This document shows, piece by piece, positions 1 to 6,053 of a stretch of 12,388 nucleotides of DNA; the first letter of the stretch is position 1, and each line of letters begins with the position of its first letter. Source of the stretch: an uncultured Planctomycetaceae bacterium (lineage in GTDB: Bacteria > Planctomycetota > Planctomycetia > Planctomycetales > Planctomycetaceae); contig CAIXQV010000828.1 in assembly GCA_903921605.1 (NCBI GenBank), positions 1 through 12,388 on the forward strand. Reading direction: 5' to 3'. The notes beneath the pieces are model-generated. The model had not been told where the DNA came from. It was given only the letters and a program-made list of their open reading frames with translations, and did no database searches. The position numbers and the translations under genes were made by a program.

Positions 1-36
1 CGACCACGATTTGCATTGCCGCGAAAGTCCTCGTGA
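1..36 (+). CDS. possible 3' end of IS66 accessory gene tnpB (partial)
   Basis: Frame 1 from the window edge reads RPRFALPRKSS followed by TGA at 34-36. IS66 elements carry a tnpB gene just upstream of tnpC, and TnpB proteins often end in a short basic tail, so a tnpB end is expected here. The 59-base gap to the transposase ATG fits that arrangement. Only eleven residues are visible and they contain no diagnostic motif, so the call rests on position and basic composition. The other two plus frames are also open for short stretches (frame 3 to a TAA around 51-53) and cannot be excluded. Confidence 0.35.
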   Translation, partial: RPRFALPRKSS

Positions 37-95
37 CGCATCATTTTCTGTAAGAAAGTTCCGAAGAATGACGGCCCCTTCGACGTACTACAGGC

Positions 96-1769
96 ATGAC
101 TCCGAATGAACTGCCAACATCAATTGAAGAGCTTCAGAAGCTGGTGCTTTCGCAGCATCAGCGAGTGCAGTCCATCCTCACCGAGAAAGAAACTCTTCAA
201 CGCGAAGTGATCATCGCGAAGCAGCAGGCGATCGCGCTGACATCGACCGTTGAAGCTCAGAAGAAGCGACTTGAACAAAGTGAACGCACGATCAAAGAAC
301 TGTTGCAGGCATTGAAGGGCAAGAAGGAAGAACGGCTCGACCCTAATCAGTTGTTGCTGTTTGATCTGGGCGAACTTGAAAAGCTTCTTGAAGAAGCCGC
401 AACGGCAGACGATGCTCAGGCCAATGACCATGCGTCATCAAAGTCATCGCGACGTAAGAAACAGAAACATGGTCGACGAATCATTCCCGACAATCTGCCG
501 ACGGAAGAGATTCTGTATGAGCTTCCTGAAGAGCAGCGATTGTGTCCGATCGATGGCAAGCCAATGCCGGCGATCCGGTATGAAATCAGCGAACAATTGG
601 ATTATGAGCCTGCGAAGCTCAAACGCATTCAGCACAAGCGAGCGGTGTATGCGTGTCCGGCAAAGCATGACGAAGCGACACTGATCACCGCGCCGAAACC
701 TGCGGAAGCGGTCGAGAAATGTCTGGCTGCTCCCGGACTGCTGGCCGGAGTCGTCGTCGGGAAGTTTGGTGACCATCTGCCCGGCTATCGCATGGAAGAT
801 ATCCTGTCGCGCGGTGGTGTGAATCTCAATCGCAGCACGCTTTATGACTGGATGGCCGCGGTCGCCGATGTCATTAAGCCGCTGTACGAACTGATGAAGC
901 AACTCGTGCTGCAATCGAAGATCATTCAGACAGACGACACGTCAGTGAAGCTGATCGATCCGCTGGCAGAAGGGGGCTCACGCACGGCTCGTTTCTGGGC
1001 GTATCTTGGTGACTATGAACATCCGTTTGAAGTGTATGACTTCACCGTGTCACGCGAACGACATGGTCCCCAGGAGTTTCTTCGCGATTACTCCGGCTAC
1101 TTACAAGCCGATGCGTATGGGGGCTACGACGGTGTCTATCTTCAGTCGAACGGCGCGATCAAAGAGGTCGCTTGCTGGGCTCATGCTCGTCGCTACTGGC
1201 ACAAGGCGTGCGAAGAAGACCCCGCGCGGGCTCATTACGTGCTGGCGATTGTGGCGAAACTTTACAAGGTCGAACATGCCGCTAAGGAGAAGGCCGCTGC
1301 TGCACGCCAGTCGCTGCGCGAAGAGCACTCACGCCCATTGCTGAATGATCTGAAGACATGGCTTGATGCGGAAGTCTTTCTTCCGAAGAGCCTGTCCGGC
1401 AAAGCGGCCACATACACGCTCAACCAGTGGGCCGCGCTGAATCGCTATCTCGAAGACGGCAACCTGTCGATCGATAACAACGCGTCCGAACGGGCGATGC
1501 GCCCTGTGGCCATTGGAAGAAAAAACTGGATGTTCGTCGGCAGCAAGCCCGCCGGCCACCGAGCTGCGGTCCTGATGTCGATGATTGCCAGCTGCAAAGC
1601 CAACCTCGTGGAACCATGGGCTTGGCTGAAGGACGTGCTGATCCAGCTTCGGCTTGGGGCAACCCCGGAGTCGCTGCTGCCAAACACCTGGCTCCTGTCA
1701 CACCCCGAGTACCGCTGGACCATCGCTGAACGAAGAAAACTCGAGCGAGAACTCTGTGCAGACGAATAG
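96..1769 (+). CDS. tnpC: IS66 family transposase (tnpC type)
   Basis: This DDE transposase cuts and joins the ends of its IS66 element. The 557-residue length is typical of the family. The order is an N-terminal leucine-rich coiled coil (about residues 10-75), a basic linker (118-128), a zinc-finger-like region (about 145-192), then the catalytic core. Likely catalytic residues are D280 in QTDDT, D339 in LQADAYGGY and E465 in NNASERAMRP; the last block is the IS66 signature, followed by GRKNWMF and a C-terminal segment around LLPNTWLL typical of the IS66 C-terminal domain. The zinc-finger region has C150 and C187 but lacks the second cysteine of each CxxC pair common in the family, so metal binding may be lost or altered. 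The ATG at 96 is preceded by only a weak Shine-Dalgarno-like AGG, which fits translation coupled to an upstream tnpB. No frameshift or internal stop is present. Confidence 0.95.
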   Translation: MTPNELPTSIEELQKLVLSQHQRVQSILTEKETLQREVIIAKQQAIALTSTVEAQKKRLEQSERTIKELLQALKGKKEERLDPNQLLLFDLGELEKLLEEAATADDAQANDHASSKSSRRKKQKHGRRIIPDNLPTEEILYELPEEQRLCPIDGKPMPAIRYEISEQLDYEPAKLKRIQHKRAVYACPAKHDEATLITAPKPAEAVEKCLAAPGLLAGVVVGKFGDHLPGYRMEDILSRGGVNLNRSTLYDWMAAVADVIKPLYELMKQLVLQSKIIQTDDTSVKLIDPLAEGGSRTARFWAYLGDYEHPFEVYDFTVSRERHGPQEFLRDYSGYLQADAYGGYDGVYLQSNGAIKEVACWAHARRYWHKACEEDPARAHYVLAIVAKLYKVEHAAKEKAAAARQSLREEHSRPLLNDLKTWLDAEVFLPKSLSGKAATYTLNQWAALNRYLEDGNLSIDNNASERAMRPVAIGRKNWMFVGSKPAGHRAAVLMSMIASCKANLVEPWAWLKDVLIQLRLGATPESLLPNTWLLSHPEYRWTIAERRKLERELCADE

Positions 1770-1792
1770 AATGCTGTTCGCCGGGCGCTTAC
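1767..1792 (-). repeat. IS66 right terminal inverted repeat
   Basis: Read on the minus strand from 1792 inward, the sequence starts GTAAGCGCCCGG and continues to the transposase stop codon, which it overlaps. A GTAA start with a GC-rich continuation is what IS66-family ends look like. The partner repeat would be at the left end, outside the window, so the true length of the repeat cannot be measured here. Confidence 0.75.
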
Positions 1793-1810
1793 TTCTGATC
1801 GAGACATGCA

Positions 1811-2110
1811 TTACGAATGGAGCCACGGATCAATCATGAAATCCATACCGCAGGAAACAACTTCGTCTGTCGAAAGGTCGTACGAGTCTACGCAGTATAG
1901 AAAGCCATCAGACGCGACTTTGCTTGCGGTGTCCATGAAACGTTCGGGGATGCAGTTCAGATCGATGAGTCCATAGACTTTGATGATGTGACCGTATCTC
2001 ACGACCTTTTTCAAGTCCTCGAAGCAGTCGAGCGAATAGGCTTCGCTGATCAGTTCCCTCAGTTCGTACTCTGTCATTTCCCGGATACGCTGAGATATGG
2101 AAGTGGTCAT
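1811..2110 (-). CDS. hypothetical protein, 99 residues
   Basis: I do not recognise this family. The product is an acidic soluble protein with no signal peptide, membrane segment or cysteine pair that would suggest metal binding. The N-terminal third (ISQRIREMTEYELRELISEAY) looks helical and amphipathic, and the middle (KKVVRYGHIIKVYGLIDL) could form beta strands. The ATG at 2110 has an AAAGGA Shine-Dalgarno sequence about ten bases upstream (2121-2126). It lies only 46 bases downstream of the sigma factor gene on the same strand, so the two are probably co-transcribed; a regulatory or partner role with the sigma factor is possible but unproven. Its stop codon is 18 bases from the outer end of the IS66 element, which transcribes toward it. 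Coding is supported by the start signal and position, not by homology. Confidence 0.6.
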   Translation of the reverse strand: MTTSISQRIREMTEYELRELISEAYSLDCFEDLKKVVRYGHIIKVYGLIDLNCIPERFMDTASKVASDGFLYCVDSYDLSTDEVVSCGMDFMIDPWLHS

Positions 2111-2150
2111 AACGTAATGGTCCTTTCGAGATTAAGGCTGCGGTGGTGGA

Positions 2151-2167
2151 TCGAACTTAACGTTCGA
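2151..2167. other. small inverted repeat at the sigma factor stop codon
   Basis: TCGAAC and GTTCGA form a perfect 6-base stem around the 5-base loop TTAAC, and the loop contains the TAA stop of the sigma factor gene. There is no T-run beside it, so it is a weak terminator candidate; it may be chance, or may mildly affect read-through into the downstream small gene. Confidence 0.3.
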
Positions 2168-2927
2168 ACGTGAATTCCTCGCCCAATCCCCGGCATGTCA
2201 GCCAATGGCAAAGCCTGACCTTTGCCAGATGCAGGCGACTCTTGGCAGTCGGCAGCGGGATTTCCATGGCGTCGGCAATTTCCGACAGGGTAAGACCCTG
2301 AAAATGATGCATGACCAACGTCTGACGCTGGGATTCGGGCAATTGAGTGATTGCCATTTGAACGGACTCCGCCAGTTCTCGTTTGCTCGCGGCGTCAGCG
2401 GGCGAAAGAAGTTCTTCTGGAATCTGCTGCGTAGGGTCCAGTTGCTCAGCGTCACGGCTGTAGAGCTGGTTACGAATCGCTCGAATCACCAGGTTCCGCT
2501 CGGCACGGCGCGAATGATCCATCAGCAGGTTGCGAGCGATCCGAAAGAGGAAGCCCCGAAACTGGTTCATCACCACGTAATTGGAGACAGAGCGATACAG
2601 ACGCAGTAGTGTCTCCTGCACAAGGTCTTCCGACAGATGGCGATCTCCGGTCTTTCTTAAAAAGAATCCCAGCAGAGGCCCCTGCCATTCCTCGATCAGT
2701 TCTTCAAAGGCGTTCGTGTCACCCTCCTTCATTCGGATCATCCGTTGATCGTCATTGGAAGGAATCTCTGAATTGATCAATCCCGATTGAGTCGCTGAAG
2801 TCCGCTGGAAGTGACGTTCAGCCATCTGCGGTCGTGATGCTACGGTCATGTGTCTGTTCCCTTTGAGCGGTGTGAAATGTTTTGTCCCACACTCTCTCTG
2901 GGTTTGACCGGTGTTTCCGGGGATCAT
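2157..2927 (-). CDS. ECF-type RNA polymerase sigma factor (sigma-70 family)
   Basis: The protein directs RNA polymerase to a specific promoter set. Region 2 covers about residues 68-142, with the core-binding stretch DLVQETLLRLYRS (101-113) and the -10 recognition helix FRGFLFRIARNLLMDHSRR (123-141). A linker follows, then region 4 (about 187-240) with LPESQRQTLVMHHFQGLTL and a helix-turn-helix containing IADAMEIPLPTAKSRLHLA. No region 3 or region 1.1 is present, as expected for the ECF group. Two starts are plausible. ATG 2927 has GGAGG five bases upstream but gives a 67-residue N-terminal tail of low complexity; ATG 2849 (residue 27) has AAGGGA eight bases upstream and gives a 230-residue product closer to usual ECF length. 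The longer form is listed because its ribosome binding site is stronger. No anti-sigma factor gene is adjacent, which is common for planctomycete ECF factors; the 99-residue gene downstream is the only candidate partner. Confidence 0.92.
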   Translation of the reverse strand: MIPGNTGQTQRECGTKHFTPLKGNRHMTVASRPQMAERHFQRTSATQSGLINSEIPSNDDQRMIRMKEGDTNAFEELIEEWQGPLLGFFLRKTGDRHLSEDLVQETLLRLYRSVSNYVVMNQFRGFLFRIARNLLMDHSRRAERNLVIRAIRNQLYSRDAEQLDPTQQIPEELLSPADAASKRELAESVQMAITQLPESQRQTLVMHHFQGLTLSEIADAMEIPLPTAKSRLHLAKVRLCHWLTCRGLGEEFTFER

Positions 2928-2932
2928 TTAGT

Positions 2933-2937
2933 CCTCC
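2933..2937 (-). promoter_or_regulatory. ribosome binding site for the long sigma factor start
   Basis: On the minus strand, GGAGG lies five bases before ATG 2927. A TAA stop in the same frame directly abuts that ATG. The alternative site for ATG 2849 is AAGGGA at 2858-2863, eight bases upstream. Both are acceptable, so the true N-terminus is unresolved. Confidence 0.45.
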
Positions 2938-3027
2938 CCGAACCAGAATTCCGGAAGTATTCCCGCGATCGCTGACCGGCGTGCGACGGTTGATGTTGTG
3001 CCTCCGTGCTGGTCACTCGCCGATGGA

Positions 3028-3642
3028 TCAATCATCCTCAAATAGTTTTGGCTGACCGCCTTCAATTGGTCGCTCGGATCCGTGCTCTTCCATCCAGGCC
3101 CACCAGCGGTAAGCGTCATCGACGTAGGGATCTTCCACGCCAGTCCGTTCGCCCGACTCTAGCTTTGCGGATTCATCCCGGAAGTTCTGCAGGTCTTTTC
3201 CGGCGGAGCGTCCTTTGTGCGTGTGCTTGTCGTGGGCGTAATCAGGGATCGCATACGGCTCGATTCCCAGCTTCACGGGCTTGCCTGCCGCGCACTGGAA
3301 ATGATCACCCAGACGACTCTTGGGTCCACGGCAGAGAGCCAGGATGCAGTTCCCGATCAGCAGGCCAGCTCGGTCCCGTTTGTTTTCTTTCAGCAGATCC
3401 CGGATGTGGGGCACGGTTGAATTAACGAACATGACAGCAGGCGGATTGGCGATGCCGATGTCCTCATGCGCAATTGCCACCAGCCGATTGACCAGCCAAG
3501 AGGCGTTCGACTTCTGTTCGCTGAAGAGCAGTTCGGCAGCCGCCTGCATGGCCTGCCGTTCTTCCCCGCGACGGATGTGTTTTTGCAGTCCGGAGATGAC
3601 CTCAGACGAATTGAGGCCATTGACTGTTTTTGGACGAAACAT
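3028..3642 (-). CDS. stand-alone protein resembling the RarA/MgsA C-terminal domain
   Basis: The 204-residue product resembles the C-terminal, helical oligomerisation part of the AAA+ ATPase RarA (MgsA/WRNIP1 family), which acts at stalled replication forks. Matching features in order are SWLVNRLVAIAHEDIGIANPPA (48-69; RarA has the equivalent of ARRLV-IASEDIG-ADP), a second helical block with ALCRGPKSR (102-110; RarA LA-APKSN), and PDYAHDKHTHKGR (133-145), where RarA has a Y-x-HD motif. The AAA+ ATPase domain with Walker A and B motifs is entirely absent, so this is not a truncated RarA in the ordinary sense but a separate small family. The extreme C-terminus, QPKLFEDD (197-204), resembles the bacterial sliding-clamp-binding pentapeptide. 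The start is ATG 3642, with AGGGAGA six bases upstream; a TTG at 3741 would give a longer form with no supporting signal. It sits between the deacetylase and sigma factor genes on the same strand. Family assignment is from remembered motif similarity. Confidence 0.72.
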   Translation of the reverse strand: MFRPKTVNGLNSSEVISGLQKHIRRGEERQAMQAAAELLFSEQKSNASWLVNRLVAIAHEDIGIANPPAVMFVNSTVPHIRDLLKENKRDRAGLLIGNCILALCRGPKSRLGDHFQCAAGKPVKLGIEPYAIPDYAHDKHTHKGRSAGKDLQNFRDESAKLESGERTGVEDPYVDDAYRWWAWMEEHGSERPIEGGQPKLFEDD

Positions 3643-3648
3643 GTGGAA

Positions 3649-3655
3649 TCTCCCT
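3649..3655 (-). promoter_or_regulatory. ribosome binding site fixing the start of the RarA-C-like gene
   Basis: AGGGAGA on the minus strand lies six bases before ATG 3642. The longer frame upstream would need a TTG start at 3741 and encodes a cysteine- and serine-rich stretch with no similarity to the family, so 3642 is preferred. Confidence 0.7.
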
Positions 3656-3941
3656 GCGAGTAATGAACCTGAGACACAGAACGAGCAACGCCTTGAGATT
3701 CCTGTTGGACTGTCTGTAGTACGAGTATTTCCGGCATGCAATCAGGGCTTCAGAGCCTTTCTGCTATGTCCTGCACTGAGCAGATCGAGAGCATTCTATT
3801 CCGAATCTCTCCAATACCTGTCATGGGGACACAGGACTTAGACCAAACGAATACCGACCACAGAGAACTCGACCATCGGACGGACTGAATGGCCCTCAGA
3901 GCAAACTAATACTGATAAGCAACCGAACACGGCAGCGCAGA

Positions 3942-4799
3942 TTACCCCATCTCCGGCTGGCCGAAGATGGTAATTGCCTCTTCCATGGTGGCTCGGTGCA
4001 GAGCCAGAACCTTGCTGATTCCTCCGTTCTTATCGCGCTGATAGCCACCCGCCAGACAAACGGCGACAGGCATCTCCAGTTGCTTGCACCAGCTGAACAT
4101 CAGCTTGTCTCGCTCTCGCATTTCCTCAGTGGTCATGACTCCGCCGAGCGGATCATCGACATGCGCATCGGCTCCAGCCTGATACAGGATCAGCCTGACG
4201 CCCTCTGTTTGCATTTCGACGAGGGCCGAGCGCAGTTCGTCAAGGAAAGCAGTCTGATCGAACGCTCTGCGGCCAAAGGCTGCGCCGAATGTCCAGTGAC
4301 GAATTCTTGAACTCAGATCTAACGTCTGAATGATGTCGTCCGTTCCATCACCGTAGTGGACATCGCAGTCGATGATCCCGACTCGGTCCACGAGCCCTTC
4401 GTTTTGGAGCTTGCGAGCAGCAACGATGAGGCCGTTGAAGGTACAGAATGCGCCGCCTGACTCATATCCCGCATGATGAAATCCACTCGAAGGTGAGCAG
4501 GCCACGTGATCGATCAACGCTTGCCGGCTGGCAGCCACCATGGATCCGCAGGTCCACCGTGTCGCCTCAGTGACTCTCGGCAATCGATTACCGTGCCCAT
4601 TGGCTCCCCGGCCCGACAGGACGTTGCTGACGTATTTGGGGGAGTGTGCCAGACAGAGGTCTTCCTCCGTCGCTGGTTCAAACTCACATACTTCAATTCC
4701 GAGGTTCATCCAGTCAGCCACCACAGCCGCTGGTTTACTGCCGGACGGAGAATAGCCGCCAGAATCAACACTCATGCGGGAGTCGTAGAAAACTTTCAT
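3942..4799 (-). CDS. histone deacetylase family protein (zinc-dependent amidohydrolase)
   Basis: This is a bacterial member of the arginase/deacetylase fold superfamily, which includes acetoin utilisation protein AcuC, acetylpolyamine amidohydrolases and eukaryotic HDACs. It should hydrolyse an acetyl-amide (acetyl-lysine or acetylpolyamine) in the cytoplasm. All key residues are visible: the paired active-site histidines H108-H109 in GFHHAGY, zinc ligands D146 and H148 in DCDVHYGDG, the third zinc ligand D211 in QAGADAHVDDPLGG, and the transition-state tyrosine Y253 in LAGGYQRD, matching HDAC8 Y306. The N-terminus (MKVFYDSRM) fits the family start, and AAGGA lies eight bases before ATG 4799. 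At 285 residues it is slightly shorter than many bacterial members. There is no signal peptide. Substrate cannot be told from sequence. It lies 175 bases downstream of the RadC-like gene and 299 bases upstream of the RarA-C-like gene, with no sign of a tight operon. Confidence 0.93.
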   Translation of the reverse strand: MKVFYDSRMSVDSGGYSPSGSKPAAVVADWMNLGIEVCEFEPATEEDLCLAHSPKYVSNVLSGRGANGHGNRLPRVTEATRWTCGSMVAASRQALIDHVACSPSSGFHHAGYESGGAFCTFNGLIVAARKLQNEGLVDRVGIIDCDVHYGDGTDDIIQTLDLSSRIRHWTFGAAFGRRAFDQTAFLDELRSALVEMQTEGVRLILYQAGADAHVDDPLGGVMTTEEMRERDKLMFSWCKQLEMPVAVCLAGGYQRDKNGGISKVLALHRATMEEAITIFGQPEMG

Positions 4800-4974
4800 C
4801 GATTGGATCCTTGGTTGGTTTTGTAAGGCACTGACTGTCTGAACGGCCCTACCGAACGCCCCTGCGTGTCCGTCGTGAGCGATGACAAACGTAAAGAGTT
4901 CGCGTCCAGACTAAAGAATTCCGCCGTTGTGAGACTCTCCCCACAACATGCGACAGTTGATCCGCAGTCACTCC

Positions 4975-5592
4975 CTATCGCCGGCTGCGCCACTCCTGAA
5001 TCGACAGTGCTTCACGGCCGCCGATGATGATGTGATCGAGCATTGGAATGCCGACCACTTCCGCGACATGCTCTAGCTTTTCCGTCACGCTGATATCCTG
5101 ATCGCTGGGTGTCGGATCGCCGGACGGATGGTTGTGGACGGCGATGAAGCCATTTGCGGCATCCCGGATGGCTGCCCGGAACACCTCCCGCGGATGGACA
5201 AGGCTATTCCGAAGCGTGCCCACCGTGATCTGGTGACACTGGATCGGCCGGTTTTTGGCGTTCAGGGTGACGACCCCGAATTCTTCCTGCTGGCGATGGG
5301 CCAGATCAGCAAACCGATTCAGACAGTAAGCCTTCGCCGTCGCGGGCGAGCTAATTCGGAGACTTTCCTCGTTGAATTGCCGGAACGAGGTTTCAACTCG
5401 ATAGCCAAGCTGAAGGGCCGCTGACAATCGCTGGTATTCGGATTCTGTAATGCCGGTAACTCGCAGATCCTCGTACGAAAGCTCGGCCAGCGTTTCAATT
5501 CGTTCACCAACCTGATCGGCAATGCGTCTGGCAATCCCCTTACGACTGACGACAGCCCTGATGACGTCAATGATTGTATCTGAAGAGTTCAT
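4975..5592 (-). CDS. radC: RadC-like JAB/MPN (JAMM) domain protein
   Basis: RadC-family (UPF0758) proteins carry a JAMM metallo-domain; the old link to DNA repair is unproven, and many members sit in mobile elements. The N-terminal part (about residues 5-68) has a degenerate helix-hairpin-helix region, ending in VTGITESEYQRLSAALQLGYRV where canonical RadC has GIG-x-AKA. The JAMM domain spans about 80-200: E104 in EEFGVV, then HNHPSGDPTPSDQD giving zinc ligands H153, H155 and D166, with S163 in the conserved position. The family block LRNSLVHPREVFRAAI (127-142) is also clear. At 205 residues it is slightly short for the family but complete. ATG 5592 has a GGGGA-type ribosome binding sequence about seven bases upstream. 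It is the first of the minus-strand genes and lies next to the gene-poor region with the tRNA-like scar. Confidence 0.93.
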   Translation of the reverse strand: MNSSDTIIDVIRAVVSRKGIARRIADQVGERIETLAELSYEDLRVTGITESEYQRLSAALQLGYRVETSFRQFNEESLRISSPATAKAYCLNRFADLAHRQQEEFGVVTLNAKNRPIQCHQITVGTLRNSLVHPREVFRAAIRDAANGFIAVHNHPSGDPTPSDQDISVTEKLEHVAEVVGIPMLDHIIIGGREALSIQEWRSRR

Positions 5593-5810
5593 AGTTCATC
5601 CCCGTGAGCGGTTCCTGGAAGACAGACTCCATCAGGACAGCTCCTGAGTGGTGCTGACCGAACCTTGAGAGTCGCCATAAGGACTACAGAGATTTGCAGA
5701 ATTGTTTCCGGTGCATCCAGACTCAGTAGACGAACCGCGATCGCTTCGGCGCTTCTAACCGTTGCCGCCCCGACGAGGGCGCCATGGCAATTCAGCGATT
5801 CTGAGCTTAA
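5593..5810. other. non-coding stretch upstream of the radC-like gene
   Basis: This stretch has open frames only on the plus strand, and none has family motifs or a good start signal. It should contain the promoter of the radC-like gene, but I see no convincing -35/-10 pair. No repeat or RNA structure stands out. Confidence 0.5.
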
Positions 5811-5957
5811 TCAAGCGTGGCAGCGATTCGACTCCGCGACGATGATGGCAATTCGCCGACGATCATCCTCGCTCAAAGATGACCATTGTTCAATTACTGT
5901 CCAGAGTTCGGGGTCTTCAATAATTGTGCCACCTGGTGTGCCACTTTCGTCCGTCAT
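5811..5957 (-). CDS. possible small protein or leftover of an integrase-linked tail
   Basis: The frame from ATG 5957 encodes 48 residues: an acidic, flexible start (TDESGTPGG) and a helical end (DPELWTVIEQWSSLSEDDRR...IAIIV). An AGGG sequence lies about nine bases before the ATG. The frame stays open upstream to a TAA at 6033-6035 inside the hairpin, and in that part it reads VAAAGLEPTN across the antisense of the tRNA-like fragment. From memory, many planctomycete tyrosine-recombinase reading frames end with a GLEPT-like segment followed by a helix of the type DPxLxxVxxxWPxLxxxxRxxIxxIV; this match is an inference, not a search result. No recombinase domain is present, so if related it is a remnant. 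It may also be a chance frame. Confidence 0.35.
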   Translation of the reverse strand: MTDESGTPGGTIIEDPELWTVIEQWSSLSEDDRRRIAIIVAESNRCHA

Positions 5958-5982
5958 AGCTTGCGACCCTGTAAAAACATTG

Positions 5983-6009
5983 GTTGGTTCAAGTCCGGCC
6001 GCCGCTACC
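5983..6009 (+). other. tRNA 3'-end-like fragment, candidate attachment-site scar
   Basis: The sequence folds like a T-arm: GTTGG (5983-5987), loop TTCAAGT (5988-5994), CCGGC (5995-5999), with all five pairs formed (two G-U type). It continues with seven acceptor-strand bases CGCCGCT, a discriminator A and CC (6000-6009). The T-loop has the conserved TTC-A pattern. A full tRNA would need AGCGGCG about 50-60 bases upstream; it is absent, and no D-arm or pairing anticodon arm is found. A CTGTAAA heptamer at 5969-5975 resembles a tyrosine anticodon loop but has no stem. Integrative elements that insert in tRNA genes leave such 3' fragments, so an old attachment site is the best explanation. A decayed tRNA gene is the alternative. 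Confidence 0.45.
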
Positions 6010-6013
6010 TTCA

Positions 6014-6053
6014 AAACCCCGGGAAAATTGTCTTAACAATTTGCCCGGGGTTT
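6014..6053 (+). terminator. strong hairpin terminator behind the tRNA-like fragment
   Basis: AAACCCCGGG (6014-6023) pairs fully with CCCGGGGTTT (6044-6053); after one mismatch (A6024/G6043) AAATTGT (6025-6031) pairs with ACAATTT (6036-6042) around the loop CTTA. That is 17 base pairs. T-rich sequence follows on the plus strand (TTTATGCGTTTT), and the minus strand ends in TTTT, so it could work both ways. Its position four bases after the acceptor-like end is where a tRNA gene terminator would be. Confidence 0.8.

Larger units (their letters stand above)
1..1792 (+). mobile_element. IS66-family insertion sequence, right-hand part
   Basis: The element contains a full IS66 transposase gene (96-1769) followed at 1767-1792 by a sequence that, read inward from its outer end, starts GTAAGCGCCCGGCGAACAGC. 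IS66-family elements are known to begin with GTAA-type ends and to make 8-bp target duplications, so the right boundary is placed at 1792 and the target duplication should be 1793-1800 (TTCTGATC). No matching left terminus occurs in bases 1-95, so the left end and the usual upstream tnpA and tnpB genes lie outside the window. Transposition uses the DDE transposase acting on the terminal repeats. The insertion sits 18 bases from the stop codon of a convergent small gene (1811-2110) without interrupting it. The transposase frame is intact, so a recent or still active copy is possible. Confidence 0.85.

Noticed and set aside
2928..3119. 63-codon minus frame ending in TAA directly before the sigma factor ATG
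   Set aside because: It overlaps the 3' end of the RarA-C-like gene in another frame, lacks its own ribosome binding site and shows no family motif. Its TAA-ATG junction is noted only as a possible coupling point.
3765..3837. GTCCTG and CAGGAC inverted words between the deacetylase and RarA-C-like genes
   Set aside because: The arms are only six bases and over 60 bases apart, so a hairpin is unlikely and chance is the simpler explanation.
4796..4993. 65-codon minus frame between the deacetylase and radC-like genes
   Set aside because: It overlaps both neighbours' ends, has no motif and lies where the deacetylase promoter should be.
5969..5975. CTGTAAA resembling a tyrosine tRNA anticodon loop
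   Set aside because: The flanking bases do not pair as an anticodon stem and the spacing to the T-arm is wrong for an intact tRNA, so no tRNA gene is called.
5665..6036. 123-codon plus-strand frame across the gene-poor region
   Set aside because: It runs antisense to the small minus frame and through the tRNA-like fragment and into the hairpin. Its composition is typical of a shadow frame, with no motif or start signal.
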